Assembly (NCBI RefSeq): GCF_039727615.1
Contig: NZ_CP152474.1
Coordinates: 992,001 to 1,056,000 of the forward strand
Direction of reading: 5' to 3'
DNA from: Leclercia sp. S52
GTDB taxonomy: Bacteria > Pseudomonadota > Gammaproteobacteria > Enterobacterales > Enterobacteriaceae
DNA length: 64,000 nucleotides
The notes below the pieces were generated by a model, which saw nothing but the letters and a program-made list of their open reading frames with translations, did no database searches and was not told the DNA's origin. Shown in pieces: positions 41,957 through 53,296 of this stretch. The number at the start of each line of letters is the position of its first letter. Positions within the stretch are counted from its first letter, which is position 1. The translations under genes and the position numbers were made by a program.

Positions 41957-43347
41957 AATGGATGAAAGCAGTGTTATGGGGGGCGCTGTTGAGTGCGGCG
42001 GGTTCAGTCTCCGGCAGCGATTCGGTACGGGAAGCCCCCCAGGATTACGCCACGGGTGTAATGCTGGATACGACCGGCTCATCGCCCTGGTATCGCGTTT
42101 CGCTGCCGCAGGCGGTCTATCAGGGTACGGCCTGGCAGGATTTACGCGATGTTCGGGTTTTCAACCATCAGGGCGATGCGGTGCCTTTTGCCCTTGAAGT
42201 GCAGAAAACGCAACCTGCCACACCACAGACGGAAGCACTGCGGCTTTTTCCTTTGGCTGTATCGCCAGTCGCGCCGCGGGAGCCGGATCGACGAGATTCT
42301 GCGGCCTTTATTTTACGCTCCCAAACCGGGGTTGAAATTCGGCTGGAAAGTGACGAGGTCAACACGATCGGCCAAAGCTATTTGCTGACGCTGCCGGAAG
42401 CGCGGCAAGAGCCTTTCTCACTGGCACAATTACGCCTGAACTGGAATACGCCAGCGGGCAACTGGCAGGGGAAGGCGTCGGTCTATGCCAGTCAGGATTT
42501 ACGCGACTGGCGGCCAGTGCAGGAAGGTGCACCGCTGATGGATCTGGTGCGTGATAACGATCGTCTGAAAATGGATACCATCAATGCCAGCCTGACGCTC
42601 TCTGCGCAGTGGAACCGTTATCTGCTGGTGATCCTCGATTCGCAAAGTCCGGCGCTGGCGCTGAACAGCGTGACGGCCATTGCCGACAGCAGTGAACCGG
42701 CAGCCGAACGCATCGTGGTCGCTGCCCGGCCGGATAAAGTAGGAGATGATCAGGTCATCTGGCGCTGGACACAGGCGCAGCCGCTCACTTCCCTGCGGAT
42801 CGCTCTGGAAAACGAAGGGGTGTTGCCGGTGGAGTTAAGCTGGAGAAGTGGTGAAAAAGCCCCCTGGCAACCGCTGACAAAAACCGTGCTTTACCAGTGG
42901 GACGGCAAGCGTTCGCCCGATCTTCGTCTGTCGGGTCAACAGGTCGAAGCGGTACGGATGATGACGATCAACGCCAGATTGCCGGAAACGCTGCCTGAAC
43001 TGAGCGGCGCGCGCGACAGCTATCAGCTGGTATTTAATACGCAAGGCAAAGGGCCTTATATGCTGGCCTGGGGAAACCGGGCAGCGCAAAAGGCGGATAT
43101 CGGGCTGGATATGCTGATCCCGGCGTCGCTGCGTAATGCTGACGATCTCAACGACCTGCCCTGGGCCGGGGCGCAGGAAAGCGTGATGCTGGGTGGTAAG
43201 GCGAGATTGACTGCTACTTCAGCCGCCGAACAACAGAGTCGCTGGAAAACGCTGCTGGTGTGGGGGACGCTGATCCTGGGCGTTGCGGCTCTGGCGCTGA
43301 TGGCATGGCGGATCTGGCGCGAAGTCAAAAAGGACCCCGCGGCGTAA
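41953..43347 (+). CDS. DUF3999 family periplasmic/membrane-anchored protein
   Basis: This 464-residue protein has an N-terminal signal peptide (WMKAVLWGALLSAAGSVSG), a long beta-rich periplasmic region with repeated jelly-roll-like strands, and one C-terminal membrane span (TLLVWGTLILGVAALALMAW) followed by a short basic cytoplasmic tail. DUF3999 proteins are regularly encoded with DUF2339 proteins, so the two probably form one envelope complex. It begins inside the last codons of that gene. No enzymatic motif was recognised. Confidence 0.85.
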   Translation: MKWMKAVLWGALLSAAGSVSGSDSVREAPQDYATGVMLDTTGSSPWYRVSLPQAVYQGTAWQDLRDVRVFNHQGDAVPFALEVQKTQPATPQTEALRLFPLAVSPVAPREPDRRDSAAFILRSQTGVEIRLESDEVNTIGQSYLLTLPEARQEPFSLAQLRLNWNTPAGNWQGKASVYASQDLRDWRPVQEGAPLMDLVRDNDRLKMDTINASLTLSAQWNRYLLVILDSQSPALALNSVTAIADSSEPAAERIVVAARPDKVGDDQVIWRWTQAQPLTSLRIALENEGVLPVELSWRSGEKAPWQPLTKTVLYQWDGKRSPDLRLSGQQVEAVRMMTINARLPETLPELSGARDSYQLVFNTQGKGPYMLAWGNRAAQKADIGLDMLIPASLRNADDLNDLPWAGAQESVMLGGKARLTATSAAEQQSRWKTLLVWGTLILGVAALALMAWRIWREVKKDPAA

Positions 43348-43353
43348 CGCTAT

Positions 43354-43382
43354 AAAAAAGGCCCGCATCTGCGGGCCTTTTT
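43354..43382. terminator. Bidirectional terminator between DUF3999 and peroxiredoxin genes
   Basis: AAAAAAGGCCCGCA-TCT-TGCGGGCCTTTTT is a near-perfect hairpin flanked by an A-run on one side and a T-run on the other. It can end both convergent transcripts. Confidence 0.93.
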
Positions 43383-43397
43383 CGTAAACCGTGCCGA

Positions 43398-44000
43398 TTA
43401 CAGGCTGGATACGTTCTCGGTCAGGTATTTAGCTACGCCTGCTGGAGAAGCGGCCATACCTTCTTTACCTTTTTCCCACTGAGCCGGGCACACTTCACCG
43501 TGCTCTTCGTGGAACTGCAGCGCATCAACCATACGCAGCATTTCGTCGATGTTACGACCCAGTGGCAGATCGTTCACCACCTGGTGACGCACGATACCGT
43601 TAGCGTCGATCAGGAAGGAGCCGCGCAGGGCAACGCCCGCGTCCGGATGCTCGATACCGTAAGCCTGCTGGATTTCGCGTTTGATGTCCGCAACCATCGC
43701 GTATTTCACTTGACCGATGCCGCCGTTGTCGACAGGGGTGTTACGCCATGCGTTGTGTACAAACTCAGAGTCGAAGGAGACGCCAACCACTTCCACGCCA
43801 CGCTTCTGGAATTCTTCGTAACGCTTGTCGAACGCGATCAGTTCAGACGGGCAAACGAAGGTGAAGTCCATTGGCCAGAAGAACAGAACGGTGGCTTTAC
43901 CGTTGGTGTGCTGTTTGAAGTTGAAGTTCTCAACGATTTCACCGTTGCCCAGAACGGCTGCAGCTGTAAAATCCGGGGCCGGACGAGTTACCAGAACCAT
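43398..44000 (-). CDS. Typical 2-Cys peroxiredoxin (TsaA/AhpC-like)
   Basis: This 200-residue thiol peroxidase reduces H2O2 and alkyl hydroperoxides. The peroxidatic cysteine is C50 in DFTFVCPSEL and the resolving cysteine is C171 in GEVCPAQWEKG, the arrangement of typical 2-Cys enzymes (AhpC/Prx1 family). A Salmonella gene of this type, tsaA, is known beside acpH, the same position as here; E. coli K-12 lacks it. The electron donor is not evident, as no AhpF or reductase lies nearby. The upstream gap of 127 bases toward acpH is free for a promoter. Confidence 0.92.
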   Translation of the reverse strand: MVLVTRPAPDFTAAAVLGNGEIVENFNFKQHTNGKATVLFFWPMDFTFVCPSELIAFDKRYEEFQKRGVEVVGVSFDSEFVHNAWRNTPVDNGGIGQVKYAMVADIKREIQQAYGIEHPDAGVALRGSFLIDANGIVRHQVVNDLPLGRNIDEMLRMVDALQFHEEHGEVCPAQWEKGKEGMAASPAGVAKYLTENVSSL

Positions 44001-44127
44001 ATGATTCTCCTGTAGATACTAAGGTTATTTGGAACGCAACGCGGGCCAGTATAGAGAGTGTTTTCCCTAAAGACAAAGAGGCGCTGACAATCGTTAACCC
44101 AGCTTTTACCTATCAATCACATCGCTA

Positions 44128-44709
44128 TTAAAGCTGCTTAGATTTTGCCTGCTCCATCATCCGCGGATAGAACTGCCAGAAGCGGGTCTCCAGCGCGTCG
44201 TAATGGGCATCCAGGTCCTGCCAGGAGTCGCGCAGGGCGTCGAGACGCGGGCGGCGGCTGGCCATCCCGTTGAGCACCCGCTGGATGAAATCCATCTCGC
44301 TATAGCGCTCAAGCCAGCGCTCTGACCACAGGTAGTTATTGAGATTCACAAAGCGCGGTGGAGAGTCCGGAAGGATGATCGCCACCTGAGCGCGGGCATA
44401 GCGCACGAACGCCGGCAGGGGCATTTCCGGGGAGAGCTGTTCCCAGTGGCGGGAGACGAAGTGATCCCACATCACATCCAGCGTAATGGGGGCGACCCGG
44501 CGGGTTTCCGGGCGGAACCACGCCTTGGCTTCCTGCACTTCGGGCAGGTTATCGGTCATGACGTCGATCCGGCGGTGCATGAAAATGCCCTCCACCACGT
44601 CAGCGGGGTAATCCTCGGCGGGATTGCCGCGCACAAAATCAGCCAGCAAATTGCCGGAAAGGGAGCTGTCAGCGAGATGAGCGAGGTGCAAGTGAGCGAG
44701 AAAATTCAT
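44128..44709 (-). CDS. acpH: Acyl carrier protein phosphodiesterase AcpH (YajB)
   Basis: AcpH removes the 4'-phosphopantetheine arm from acyl carrier protein in the cytoplasm. It has 193 residues, as in E. coli. The opening [20 protein letters not shown], the histidine-aspartate pair in [13 protein letters not shown] and [14 protein letters not shown] are the conserved metal-site blocks of this HD-related family. It is divergent from queA with 91 bases between, the same layout as in E. coli. Confidence 0.94.
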   Translation of the reverse strand: MNFLAHLHLAHLADSSLSGNLLADFVRGNPAEDYPADVVEGIFMHRRIDVMTDNLPEVQEAKAWFRPETRRVAPITLDVMWDHFVSRHWEQLSPEMPLPAFVRYARAQVAIILPDSPPRFVNLNNYLWSERWLERYSEMDFIQRVLNGMASRRPRLDALRDSWQDLDAHYDALETRFWQFYPRMMEQAKSKQL

Positions 44710-44800
44710 GCGATTCGTTATCCGGAGTCGGCTAGTTGTTGCAGCAAAGAGGTGTGAGCACTAGACTAAGCCGCCTGTTTTTAAGTCACGAGTATATGCC

Positions 44801-45871
44801 ATGCGCGTCGCCGATTTCTCCTTTGAATTACCCGAGTCCCTGATTGCCCACTATCCTATGCCTGAGCGCAGTAGCTGTCGCTTATTGTCGCTGGATGGGC
44901 CGACGGGTGCGCTGACGCACGGTACGTTCACCGATTTACTCGACAAGCTCAACCCGGGTGATCTGCTGGTGTTCAACAACACCCGCGTGATCCCGGCCCG
45001 TCTGTTCGGCCGTAAAGCCAGCGGCGGCAAGATCGAAGTGCTGGTCGAAAGAATGCTCGATGATAAACGTATTCTGGCACATATTCGCGCCTCCAAGGCG
45101 CCAAAGCCGGGCGCGGAGCTGCTGCTGGGCGATGACGAGAGCATCAACGCCACCATGGTGGCGCGCCACGACGCGCTGTTTGAAGTCGAGTTTAATGACG
45201 AGCGCACGGTGCTGGATATTCTGAACACCATCGGCCATATGCCGCTGCCGCCGTATATTGAGCGTCCGGATGAAGAGGCTGATCGCGAGCTGTATCAGAC
45301 CGTCTACAGCCAGAAGCCTGGCGCGGTAGCTGCGCCGACGGCGGGTCTGCACTTTGATGAGCCTTTGCTGGAAAAACTGCGCGCAAAAGGCATTGAGATG
45401 GCCTTTGTGACTCTGCACGTCGGCGCGGGTACCTTCCAGCCGGTGCGTGTGGACAGCATTGAAGATCATATTATGCACTCCGAATACGCCGAAGTGCCGC
45501 AGGAGGTTGTGGATGCGGTTCTGGCGGCGAAAGGCCGTGGCAGCCGCGTGATTGCCGTTGGTACCACCTCGGTTCGCTCGCTGGAAAGTGCCGCTCAGGC
45601 CGCCAAAAACGATCTGATCGAACCTTTCTTTGGCGATACGCAGATCTTTATCTACCCGGGCTACCAGTACAAAGTGATTGATGCGCTGGTGACCAACTTC
45701 CACCTGCCGGAGTCGACCTTAATCATGCTGGTGTCGGCATTTGCGGGTTATCAAAACACCATGAATGCCTACAAGGCTGCGGTAGAACAAAAATATCGGT
45801 TTTTTAGCTACGGGGACGCGATGTTTATCACGTACAATCCGCAGGCTTTGAATGAACGTGTCGGGGAATAA
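44801..45871 (+). CDS. queA: S-adenosylmethionine:tRNA ribosyltransferase-isomerase
   Basis: QueA transfers and rearranges ribose from SAM onto preQ1 in tRNA to make epoxyqueuosine. It has 356 residues, as in E. coli. Typical blocks are [28 protein letters not shown] and [11 protein letters not shown]. It is the first gene of queA-tgt-yajC-secD-secF; tgt starts 55 bases after its stop. Confidence 0.97.
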   Translation: MRVADFSFELPESLIAHYPMPERSSCRLLSLDGPTGALTHGTFTDLLDKLNPGDLLVFNNTRVIPARLFGRKASGGKIEVLVERMLDDKRILAHIRASKAPKPGAELLLGDDESINATMVARHDALFEVEFNDERTVLDILNTIGHMPLPPYIERPDEEADRELYQTVYSQKPGAVAAPTAGLHFDEPLLEKLRAKGIEMAFVTLHVGAGTFQPVRVDSIEDHIMHSEYAEVPQEVVDAVLAAKGRGSRVIAVGTTSVRSLESAAQAAKNDLIEPFFGDTQIFIYPGYQYKVIDALVTNFHLPESTLIMLVSAFAGYQNTMNAYKAAVEQKYRFFSYGDAMFITYNPQALNERVGE

Positions 45872-45890
45872 CGCCGCGGCACCAGAATAA

Positions 45891-47054
<1,164 letters not shown>

Positions 47055-47076
47055 TTTATTTAATGAGGGAATTTTA

Positions 47077-47409
47077 ATGAGCTTTTTTATTTCTGATGCG
47101 GTAGCGGCAACAGGTGCACCGGCGCAGGGCAGCCCGATGTCTCTGATTCTGATGCTGGTGGTGTTCGGTCTGATCTTCTATTTCATGATCCTGCGTCCAC
47201 AGCAGAAGCGCACCAAAGAGCACAAAAAGCTGATGGACTCCATCGCGAAAGGCGATGAAGTGCTGACTAACGGTGGTCTGGTAGGTCGTGTGAGCAAAGT
47301 TGCCGATAACGGCTACATCGTTATCGCGCTGAACGATACCACTGAAGTAGTGATCAAACGTGACTTCGTCGCTGCCGTTCTGCCGAAAGGCACCATGAAA
47401 GCGCTGTAA
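47077..47409 (+). CDS. yajC: Preprotein translocase accessory subunit YajC
   Basis: YajC is a small inner-membrane protein of the SecDF-YajC holo-translocon. The 110-residue product starts at MSFFISDAVAATG, as in E. coli, 30 bases inside a longer in-frame run. One membrane span (LILMLVVFGLIFYFMILRP) is followed by a basic soluble tail with a KOW-like block. GAGGGAATTTT precedes the start. secD follows 25 bases later. Confidence 0.96.
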   Translation: MSFFISDAVAATGAPAQGSPMSLILMLVVFGLIFYFMILRPQQKRTKEHKKLMDSIAKGDEVLTNGGLVGRVSKVADNGYIVIALNDTTEVVIKRDFVAAVLPKGTMKAL

Positions 47410-47434
47410 TTAACTTTTCCCAAAGGGAACTGCC

Positions 47435-49282
47435 GTGTTAAACCGTTATCCTTTGTGGAAGTACGTCATGCTGGTCGTCGTTATTGTCGTCGGCCTGCTG
47501 TATGCGCTTCCCAACCTGTATGGTGAGGATCCGGCTGTTCAAATCACTGGCGCGCGCGGCGTCGCCGCCAGTGAGCAAACGCTGATCCAGGTCCAGAAAA
47601 CTTTACAAGAAGAAAAAATTACCGCTAAGTCTGTGGCACTGGAAGAGGGCGCTATTCTTGCTCGCTTCGACTCCACCGACACGCAGCTCCGCGCTCGTGA
47701 AGCGCTGATGGGCGTGATGGGTGATAAATATGTCGTGGCGTTGAACCTTGCTCCTGCAACGCCGCGTTGGTTAGCTTCTATCAACGCGGAGCCGATGAAA
47801 CTCGGTCTCGACCTGCGTGGCGGCGTGCACTTCCTGATGGAAGTGGATATGGAAACCGCGCTGGGCAAACTCCAGGAACAAAACATCGACAGCCTGCGTA
47901 GCGATCTGCGCGACAAAGGCATTCCTTACACCACCGTGCGTAAGGAAGAGAATTACGGGATGAGCATCGCGTTCCGCGACAGCAGCGCCCGCGATCAGGC
48001 GATGGATTATCTGACCCAGCGTCACCGTGACCTGGTGCTCTCCTCTCAGGGCAGCAACCAGCTGCGCGCGGTGATGACCGATGCGCGTCTGAAAGAAGCG
48101 CGTGAATACGCGGTTCAGCAGAACATCAACATCCTGCGTAACCGTGTAAACCAGCTTGGCGTTGCCGAACCGCTGGTACAGCGTCAGGGTGCTGACCGTA
48201 TCGTGGTTGAGCTGCCGGGTATCCAGGATACCGCCCGTGCGAAAGAGATTCTGGGCGCGACCGCGACCCTGGAATTCCGTCTGGTAAACACCAGCGTCGA
48301 TCAGTCCGCCGTCACTTCTGGCCGCGTTCCGGGCGACTCTGAAGTGAAGCAGACCCGTGAAGGCCAGCCGGTTGTCATGTACAAGCGGGTGATCCTGACC
48401 GGTGACCACATCACCGACTCGACCTCCAGCCAGGACGAATACAACCAGCCGCAGGTTAACATCTCGCTGGATAGCGCGGGTGGTAACATCATGTCAAACT
48501 TCACCAAGGACAACATCGGTAAACCGATGGCGACCCTGTTCGTGGAGTACAAAGACAGCGGTAAAAAAGATGCTAACGGTCGCTCCATCCTGGTGAAAGA
48601 GGAAGAGGTGATTAACATCGCCAACATCCAGTCTCGCCTGGGTAACAGTTTCCGTATCACCGGTATCAACAACCCGAACGAAGCACGTCAGCTCTCGCTG
48701 CTGCTGCGTGCCGGTGCGCTGATTGCGCCGATTCAGATTGTTGAAGAGCGCACTATCGGTCCAACACTGGGTATGCAGAACATCACTCAGGGTCTGGAAG
48801 CCTGCCTGGCAGGTCTGATTATCTCCATCATCTTTATGATCTTCTTCTATAAGAAGTTCGGCCTGATTGCGACCAGTGCGCTGATCGCTAACCTGGTGCT
48901 GATTGTGGGCATTATGTCCCTGCTGCCGGGGGCGACGCTCACCATGCCAGGCATTGCGGGTATCGTTCTGACCCTTGCGGTGGCGGTCGACGCCAACGTA
49001 CTGATCAACGAACGTATCAAAGAAGAACTGAGCAACGGTCGCTCTGTCCAACAGGCGATTGACGAAGGTTACCGTGGTGCTTTCAGCTCCATCTTTGATG
49101 CGAACGTAACAACACTGATTAAGGTTATTATCCTGTATGCAGTGGGTACCGGCGCGATCAAGGGCTTTGCTATCACCACCGGTATTGGTGTGGCAACGTC
49201 AATGTTTACCGCTATCGTCGGCACCCGTGCCATCGTGAACCTGCTGTACGGCGGCAAGCGCGTTAAAAAGCTGTCTATCTGA
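47435..49282 (+). CDS. secD: Protein translocase subunit SecD
   Basis: SecD uses the proton gradient to pull secreted chains out of SecYEG on the periplasmic side. The GTG start gives 615 residues, equal to E. coli. It has one N-terminal span, the large periplasmic P1 domain with [15 protein letters not shown], and five C-terminal RND-type spans including the conserved [13 protein letters not shown]. The ribosome site is AAAGGGAAC. secF begins 10 bases after its stop with coupled spacing. Confidence 0.98.
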   Translation: MLNRYPLWKYVMLVVVIVVGLLYALPNLYGEDPAVQITGARGVAASEQTLIQVQKTLQEEKITAKSVALEEGAILARFDSTDTQLRAREALMGVMGDKYVVALNLAPATPRWLASINAEPMKLGLDLRGGVHFLMEVDMETALGKLQEQNIDSLRSDLRDKGIPYTTVRKEENYGMSIAFRDSSARDQAMDYLTQRHRDLVLSSQGSNQLRAVMTDARLKEAREYAVQQNINILRNRVNQLGVAEPLVQRQGADRIVVELPGIQDTARAKEILGATATLEFRLVNTSVDQSAVTSGRVPGDSEVKQTREGQPVVMYKRVILTGDHITDSTSSQDEYNQPQVNISLDSAGGNIMSNFTKDNIGKPMATLFVEYKDSGKKDANGRSILVKEEEVINIANIQSRLGNSFRITGINNPNEARQLSLLLRAGALIAPIQIVEERTIGPTLGMQNITQGLEACLAGLIISIIFMIFFYKKFGLIATSALIANLVLIVGIMSLLPGATLTMPGIAGIVLTLAVAVDANVLINERIKEELSNGRSVQQAIDEGYRGAFSSIFDANVTTLIKVIILYAVGTGAIKGFAITTGIGVATSMFTAIVGTRAIVNLLYGGKRVKKLSI

Positions 49283-49292
49283 GGAGTGCGTT

Positions 49293-50264
49293 GTGGCACA
49301 GGAATATACTGTTGAACAATTGAACTACGGCCGTAAAGTCTGGGACTTTATGCGCTGGGACTACTGGGCCTTTGGCATATCAGGTTTTCTGCTGATCCTG
49401 TCCATCGCCATTATCGGCGTGAAGGGCTTTAACTGGGGTCTCGATTTTACCGGTGGTACGGTCATTGAGATCACCCTGGAAAAACCGGTCGATATGGACC
49501 AGATGCGTCAGTCGCTTGAGAAGGCGGGCTTTGAAGAGCCGCTGCTGCAGAACTTCGGCAGCAGCCGCGACATCATGGTGCGCATGCCGCCGGTGAAAGA
49601 TGCCAACGGCAGCCAGGAGCTGGGCAGCAAGGTCGTGACCGTCATTAACGAAACGACCAGCCAGAATGCGACGGTAAAACGTATCGAATTCGTTGGCCCG
49701 AGTGTGGGTGCAGATCTGGCCCAGACCGGTGCGATGGCACTGCTGGTGGCGCTGCTCTGTATCCTGGCCTATGTCGGTTTCCGCTTCGAGTGGCGTCTGG
49801 CTGCCGGGGTGGTTATCGCCCTGGCGCACGACGTGGTGATCACCATGGGCGTTCTGTCGCTGTTCCATATCGAGATCGACCTGACCATTGTGGCCTCGTT
49901 GATGTCGGTTATCGGTTACTCGCTGAACGACAGTATCGTGGTATCGGACCGTATCCGTGAAAACTTCCGTAAGATCCGTCGCGGTACGCCGTACGAGATC
50001 TTTAACGTGTCGTTGACCCAGACGCTGCACCGTACCTTGATCACCTCCGGGACCACCCTGATGGTGATCCTGATGCTGTATCTCTTCGGCGGCCCGATTC
50101 TGGAAGGCTTCTCGCTGACCATGCTGATCGGTGTTTCCATCGGTACAGCCTCGTCCATCTACGTCGCGTCCGCGCTGGCGTTGAAGCTGGGCATGAAGCG
50201 CGAGCACCTGCTCCAGCAGAAAGTAGAAAAAGAAGGGGCGGATCAGCCGTCCATTCTGCCGTAA
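49293..50264 (+). CDS. secF: Protein translocase subunit SecF
   Basis: SecF pairs with SecD in the translocation motor. The GTG start gives 323 residues, the E. coli length. The D-G motif [16 protein letters not shown] follows the first span, and the RND-like region shows [29 protein letters not shown] is the ribosome site. A Rho-independent terminator ends the queA-secF operon. Confidence 0.98.
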   Translation: MAQEYTVEQLNYGRKVWDFMRWDYWAFGISGFLLILSIAIIGVKGFNWGLDFTGGTVIEITLEKPVDMDQMRQSLEKAGFEEPLLQNFGSSRDIMVRMPPVKDANGSQELGSKVVTVINETTSQNATVKRIEFVGPSVGADLAQTGAMALLVALLCILAYVGFRFEWRLAAGVVIALAHDVVITMGVLSLFHIEIDLTIVASLMSVIGYSLNDSIVVSDRIRENFRKIRRGTPYEIFNVSLTQTLHRTLITSGTTLMVILMLYLFGGPILEGFSLTMLIGVSIGTASSIYVASALALKLGMKREHLLQQKVEKEGADQPSILP

Positions 50265-50284
50265 TACGACGTTTATCGTCCACG

Positions 50285-50316
50285 AAATCCCGGTCTTATG
50301 GCCGGGATTTTTTTTG
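50285..50316 (+). terminator. Rho-independent terminator of the queA-secF operon
   Basis: AAATCCCGG-TCTTAT-GGCCGGGATTT followed by a long T-run, 20 bases after the secF stop. Confidence 0.93.
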
Positions 50317-50404
50317 TCTGCTCCTGACAAACACTCCTGACAGTATGCTGTCAGGAGGCCTGTCGTAGACTCCTTCTGAACCCAAACAACAGGCAGGAGG
50401 ATGT

Positions 50405-50770
50405 ATGAAAAGTGTGATTAACTGGTTTGAAATTGCGGTCGCGGATATGGATCGTGCCATCAAATTTTACGAGCCGGTGATGCAGGTGGCGCTGCGACGC
50501 GAGAAAATGGACTGCGCTGAGCTGGCCGTTTTACCGCATGAGGATCCGGCCACCGGCGGCGCGCTGGCAAAATTTGACGGCATTACACCCTCGTCGCAGG
50601 GCGCTATTATTTACCTGCATACTGACAACCTGGCGGCAACCCTGGATCGCGTGGCGTCAGCCGGCGGCGCGTGCGTTTTTGGCCCGCTGGAGCTGCCGCA
50701 TGGTATTGGCACTATTGCACTGTTTAGCGACAGCGAAGGCAACCGGGTTGGACTTCATCAACCCGCCTGA
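50405..50770 (+). CDS. VOC (glyoxalase/bleomycin-resistance fold) family protein
   Basis: This 121-residue protein has a vicinal-oxygen-chelate fold: WFEIAVADMDRAIKFYEPVM opens the first beta-alpha-beta-beta-beta unit and GTIALFSDSEGNRVGLHQ closes the second. A potential metal ligand is the Glu in the C-terminal strand region. GCAGGAGG just before the ATG is a strong ribosome site. It lies 25 bases upstream of a WYL regulator in the same direction and takes the place of yajD in E. coli. The substrate is unknown. Confidence 0.85.
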   Translation: MKSVINWFEIAVADMDRAIKFYEPVMQVALRREKMDCAELAVLPHEDPATGGALAKFDGITPSSQGAIIYLHTDNLAATLDRVASAGGACVFGPLELPHGIGTIALFSDSEGNRVGLHQPA

Positions 50771-50795
50771 TATCCACCTGTAAAGCGAAGAACCG

Positions 50796-51476
50796 ATGAC
50801 CCGACGCGCCGACCGTTTGTTTCAGATTGTGCAGATCCTGCGTGGCAGGCGGCTGACCACCGCTGCGCATCTGGCGGAGAGGCTCGGCGTTTCTGAGCGC
50901 ACGGTGTATCGCGATATCCGCGATCTGTCCCTGTCTGGCGTGCCGGTGGAAGGGGAGGCAGGAAGTGGCTATCGGCTGATGTCGGGCTTTGACCTGCCGC
51001 CGTTGATGCTGACCAATAAGGAATCCGAGGCGCTGATGGTGGCGATCCGCCTGCTCAAAACCTGGGGCGGGGAGTCGCTGTCGCGTGAGCTGGAGTCGGC
51101 GCAGGAAAAAGTGCTGGCGATCCTGCCGGAGGAGAGCCGTCGCAAGGCCGAGCAGATCCGGATTTACGCGCCGGATATCGCCATGCAACCCCACTCCCGC
51201 AGCGGCTTCGATGTGATCCATCAGGCGATCTCCGCTCAGCGGGTGCTGGGGCTGCACTATCGTGATGAGAGCGGGCAGCTGAGTTCCCGCGACGTGCAGC
51301 CGCTGGGGTTGTTCTTCTGGGGCGAGCACTGGCTGCTGGCGGCATGGTGCGAAAGGCGCGATGACTATCGCTGTTTCCGGCTCGACAGGTGTCTGAATAT
51401 CACCCTGACGGACAGACGCTTTAGCGAAAGCGCGGACAGGTCACTGGCGGATTTTTTGAGGAAGGTGAAGCAATAA
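50796..51476 (+). CDS. YafY/DeoR-type HTH regulator with WYL domain
   Basis: This 226-residue transcription factor has an N-terminal winged HTH (RLFQIVQILRGRRLTTAAHL then LGVSERTVYRDIRDLSLSG), a middle linker, and a C-terminal WYL ligand/nucleic-acid-sensing domain (AISAQRVLGLHYRDESG, LLAAWCERRDDYRCFRLDR). It is downstream of the VOC gene by 25 bases, so the pair probably forms a small operon, and it likely controls that gene. The signal is not known; some WYL proteins sense DNA or RNA. Confidence 0.85.
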   Translation: MTRRADRLFQIVQILRGRRLTTAAHLAERLGVSERTVYRDIRDLSLSGVPVEGEAGSGYRLMSGFDLPPLMLTNKESEALMVAIRLLKTWGGESLSRELESAQEKVLAILPEESRRKAEQIRIYAPDIAMQPHSRSGFDVIHQAISAQRVLGLHYRDESGQLSSRDVQPLGLFFWGEHWLLAAWCERRDDYRCFRLDRCLNITLTDRRFSESADRSLADFLRKVKQ

Positions 51477-51502
51477 AAAAGCCAGCTTTTTAGCTGGCTT
51501 TT
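51477..51502. terminator. Terminator after the WYL regulator
   Basis: GCCAGCT-TTTT-AGCTGGC forms a hairpin with an A-run on one side and TTTTA on the other, immediately after the stop codon. It may serve both the WYL gene and the convergent tsx. Confidence 0.9.
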
Positions 51503-51503
51503 A

Positions 51504-51590
51504 TGCCGGGTGGCGCTTCGCTTACCCGGCCTACGGTTTGTGCCGTTATCGGGTTTTGTAGGCCGGGTAAGGCGTAGCCGCCACCCGGCG
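51504..51590. repeat. REP/BIME pair between WYL regulator and tsx
   Basis: Two opposed REP units (GCCGGGTGGCGCTTCGCTTACC... and GTAGGCCGGGTAAGGCG...CCACCCGGC) flank a spacer of about 30 bases, in the gap between convergent genes. Confidence 0.93.
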
Positions 51591-51606
51591 ATACAGGCAC
51601 AGCGTA

Positions 51607-52491
51607 TTAGAAGTTATAACCTACAACCAGGTAACCACCCCAGCCGGTAGAACGGACGCTGAAGTCGCCGTCGCCGAAGTTCAGGCTGGCGTCGTCGTTC
51701 CACTGACCACCGTTGTGCCAGTAACGGGCCACAACAGAGTAGTGCCAGTGATCGTAGTTCAGCGCCAGGATGTGGCTGGAGGCGATAGAGTCGTTGGTAC
51801 GCGCTTTCTTACCGTTCAGGTCACGGAAGTCGTTGTCGCCCAGGTCTGAACCCCAGTCAAAGTTGGTGAAGCCGATGTAGCTCAGGTTGCCGCCCCACAG
51901 CTGAGTGATTGGCACAAAGTATTTCACTTTGAAACGGTAGCCATCCCACTCGTTTTCGTTCGCTGCACCGTAGTTCTGCCACTGGTATTTCGCATACACG
52001 TTCATGGACAGGCTCATCGGCAGACCGGTGTCGATGTCAGTACCCAGACCCATGTACCAGGTGCTCTGGCGACCGGACTTATTGCGGCCCATGTCGTAGA
52101 TGTAGTTGTTTGCGAAGTACCACTCTTTGAACGGACCAAACGCCAGGCTGGTGCCGGTCAGCTTGTCGATGGAGAAGCGCGGTTCGATCTCCATGAACAG
52201 TGGGGAACCGTGGTTCCAGATACCCTTCGCGTCAGTGTTACCACCGAAGAAGACCGGCGCATCCATGTAACCATAGAAATCAAACCAGTCTTTCTTGGCG
52301 AACGCTTCGTATTCCAGGTAGGTATCGTTGCGGATCTGTGGTCCAAAACGGGTGTGGTAGCTGCCGACGACGTTGACGCTCTGGTGCCACCAGTCGGAAA
52401 CGTATTCTGGTTTATCGTTTTCGGCTGCCTGCACAGCGAAAGTAGAGGAGAGTGCCAGCGCTGCACCGGCTGCCAGTAATGTTTTTTTCAT
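51607..52491 (-). CDS. tsx: Nucleoside-specific outer-membrane channel Tsx
   Basis: Tsx is a 12-strand outer-membrane channel for nucleosides and deoxynucleosides and a receptor for phage T6 and colicin K. The product has 294 residues, with a signal peptide ending at AVQA. The mature protein begins [20 protein letters not shown] and ends with the aromatic GYNF typical of porin-like barrels. It is convergent with the WYL regulator. Confidence 0.96.
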   Translation of the reverse strand: MKKTLLAAGAALALSSTFAVQAAENDKPEYVSDWWHQSVNVVGSYHTRFGPQIRNDTYLEYEAFAKKDWFDFYGYMDAPVFFGGNTDAKGIWNHGSPLFMEIEPRFSIDKLTGTSLAFGPFKEWYFANNYIYDMGRNKSGRQSTWYMGLGTDIDTGLPMSLSMNVYAKYQWQNYGAANENEWDGYRFKVKYFVPITQLWGGNLSYIGFTNFDWGSDLGDNDFRDLNGKKARTNDSIASSHILALNYDHWHYSVVARYWHNGGQWNDDASLNFGDGDFSVRSTGWGGYLVVGYNF

Positions 52492-52755
52492 AATAATGCC
52501 ACTGATTTGAAATCCCTTACGGGAGTGAAAAAGGCGCGAATTGCGTTTCTAAATATTTCGTGTTTCTGGGAGCCTATTATAGGAATCCTTGCTCACAAAA
52601 ATATGTGTTGTTTCACAGTTCTCTCACATACGTAATCGATTGCGTTCACGTTTGCGTATTTTTAACGGAGCGGATTGTAATGGCAAACATTTCTGTTGCC
52701 AATGTTTGAAAGCTCAGAAGAGGGCGGAACGTGTAACACGTTCCGCAGGGGGGGA
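52492..52755 (-). promoter_or_regulatory. tsx upstream control region
   Basis: The gap of 264 bases between tsx and yajI is free of genes. Read in the tsx direction it has two TGTGA half-sites (complements at 52613-52617 and 52624-52628), as expected for CRP at this locus; tsx is known to be controlled by CRP, CytR and DeoR in E. coli. The sites are degenerate on the other half, so this is only a suggestion. Confidence 0.5.
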
Positions 52756-53296
52756 TTATTGCGCGACGGGCTGAATATCGTGGATACGGATAAAACCGAG
52801 CCGATCGGGCGTCAGGCCGTTGAGCTGAAGCGGAATGTCGACATCGCTGGGTGCGAGGACGCTGGCCGGGGCGTTAATTAGCTGGGTCTGGACGTTCAGC
52901 TCCTGGAAGCTGTCGGTGGTGCCCTGGATCTGGCCCCACTCCACGGTGGCGCTAAAGGCCGGCAGCGGATCGTTTGATTCCCCCCTGAATACGCAGCGTG
53001 GCGCGGGTGCCGTCGGCATTAGGCGCGACGTTGACCAGCGACATCTTCAGCGTACCAATCTGGCTGTTTAGCCGGGCAGGGGTGTTGGATCCGGTCAGAA
53101 GATAGACGCCGCTGGTTGATTTGGCGTTCAGCGCATTCTGCTGGGTGATTTTGACCGTTTCCTGGTTGAGCTTGTTCATGGTGGTGTTCAGTGAACTGAT
53201 GCTCTGCTTCATCTGGTGCACTTCGCTTTGCTGTGCGCAGGCGCTGAGGCTAAAAAGGCTTCCCAGCAGCAGAACATGAAGGTAACGTCTTGTCAT
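52756..53296 (-). CDS. yajI: Lipoprotein YajI, frame broken as sequenced
   Basis: YajI is a putative lipoprotein of unknown function. The start at 53296 gives a signal peptide (TRRYLHVLLLGSLFSLSAC) with lipobox LSAC. The frame breaks in the six-C run at 52980-52985; deleting one base gives RIQGESNDPLPAFSATVEWG and a 179-residue protein, the E. coli length. The mature N terminus has a short coiled coil (MKQSISSLNTTMNKLNQETV). It is read away from nrdR. The break is most likely an error. Confidence 0.87.

Noticed and set aside
51504..51590. REP units as a CRISPR array
   Set aside because: Units are paired inverted palindromes without regular unique spacers and match the REP consensus; no cas genes are present.
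52745..52755. Seven-G run just after yajI as another broken gene
   Set aside because: It is intergenic and no reading frame depends on it, though its length may carry the same error.
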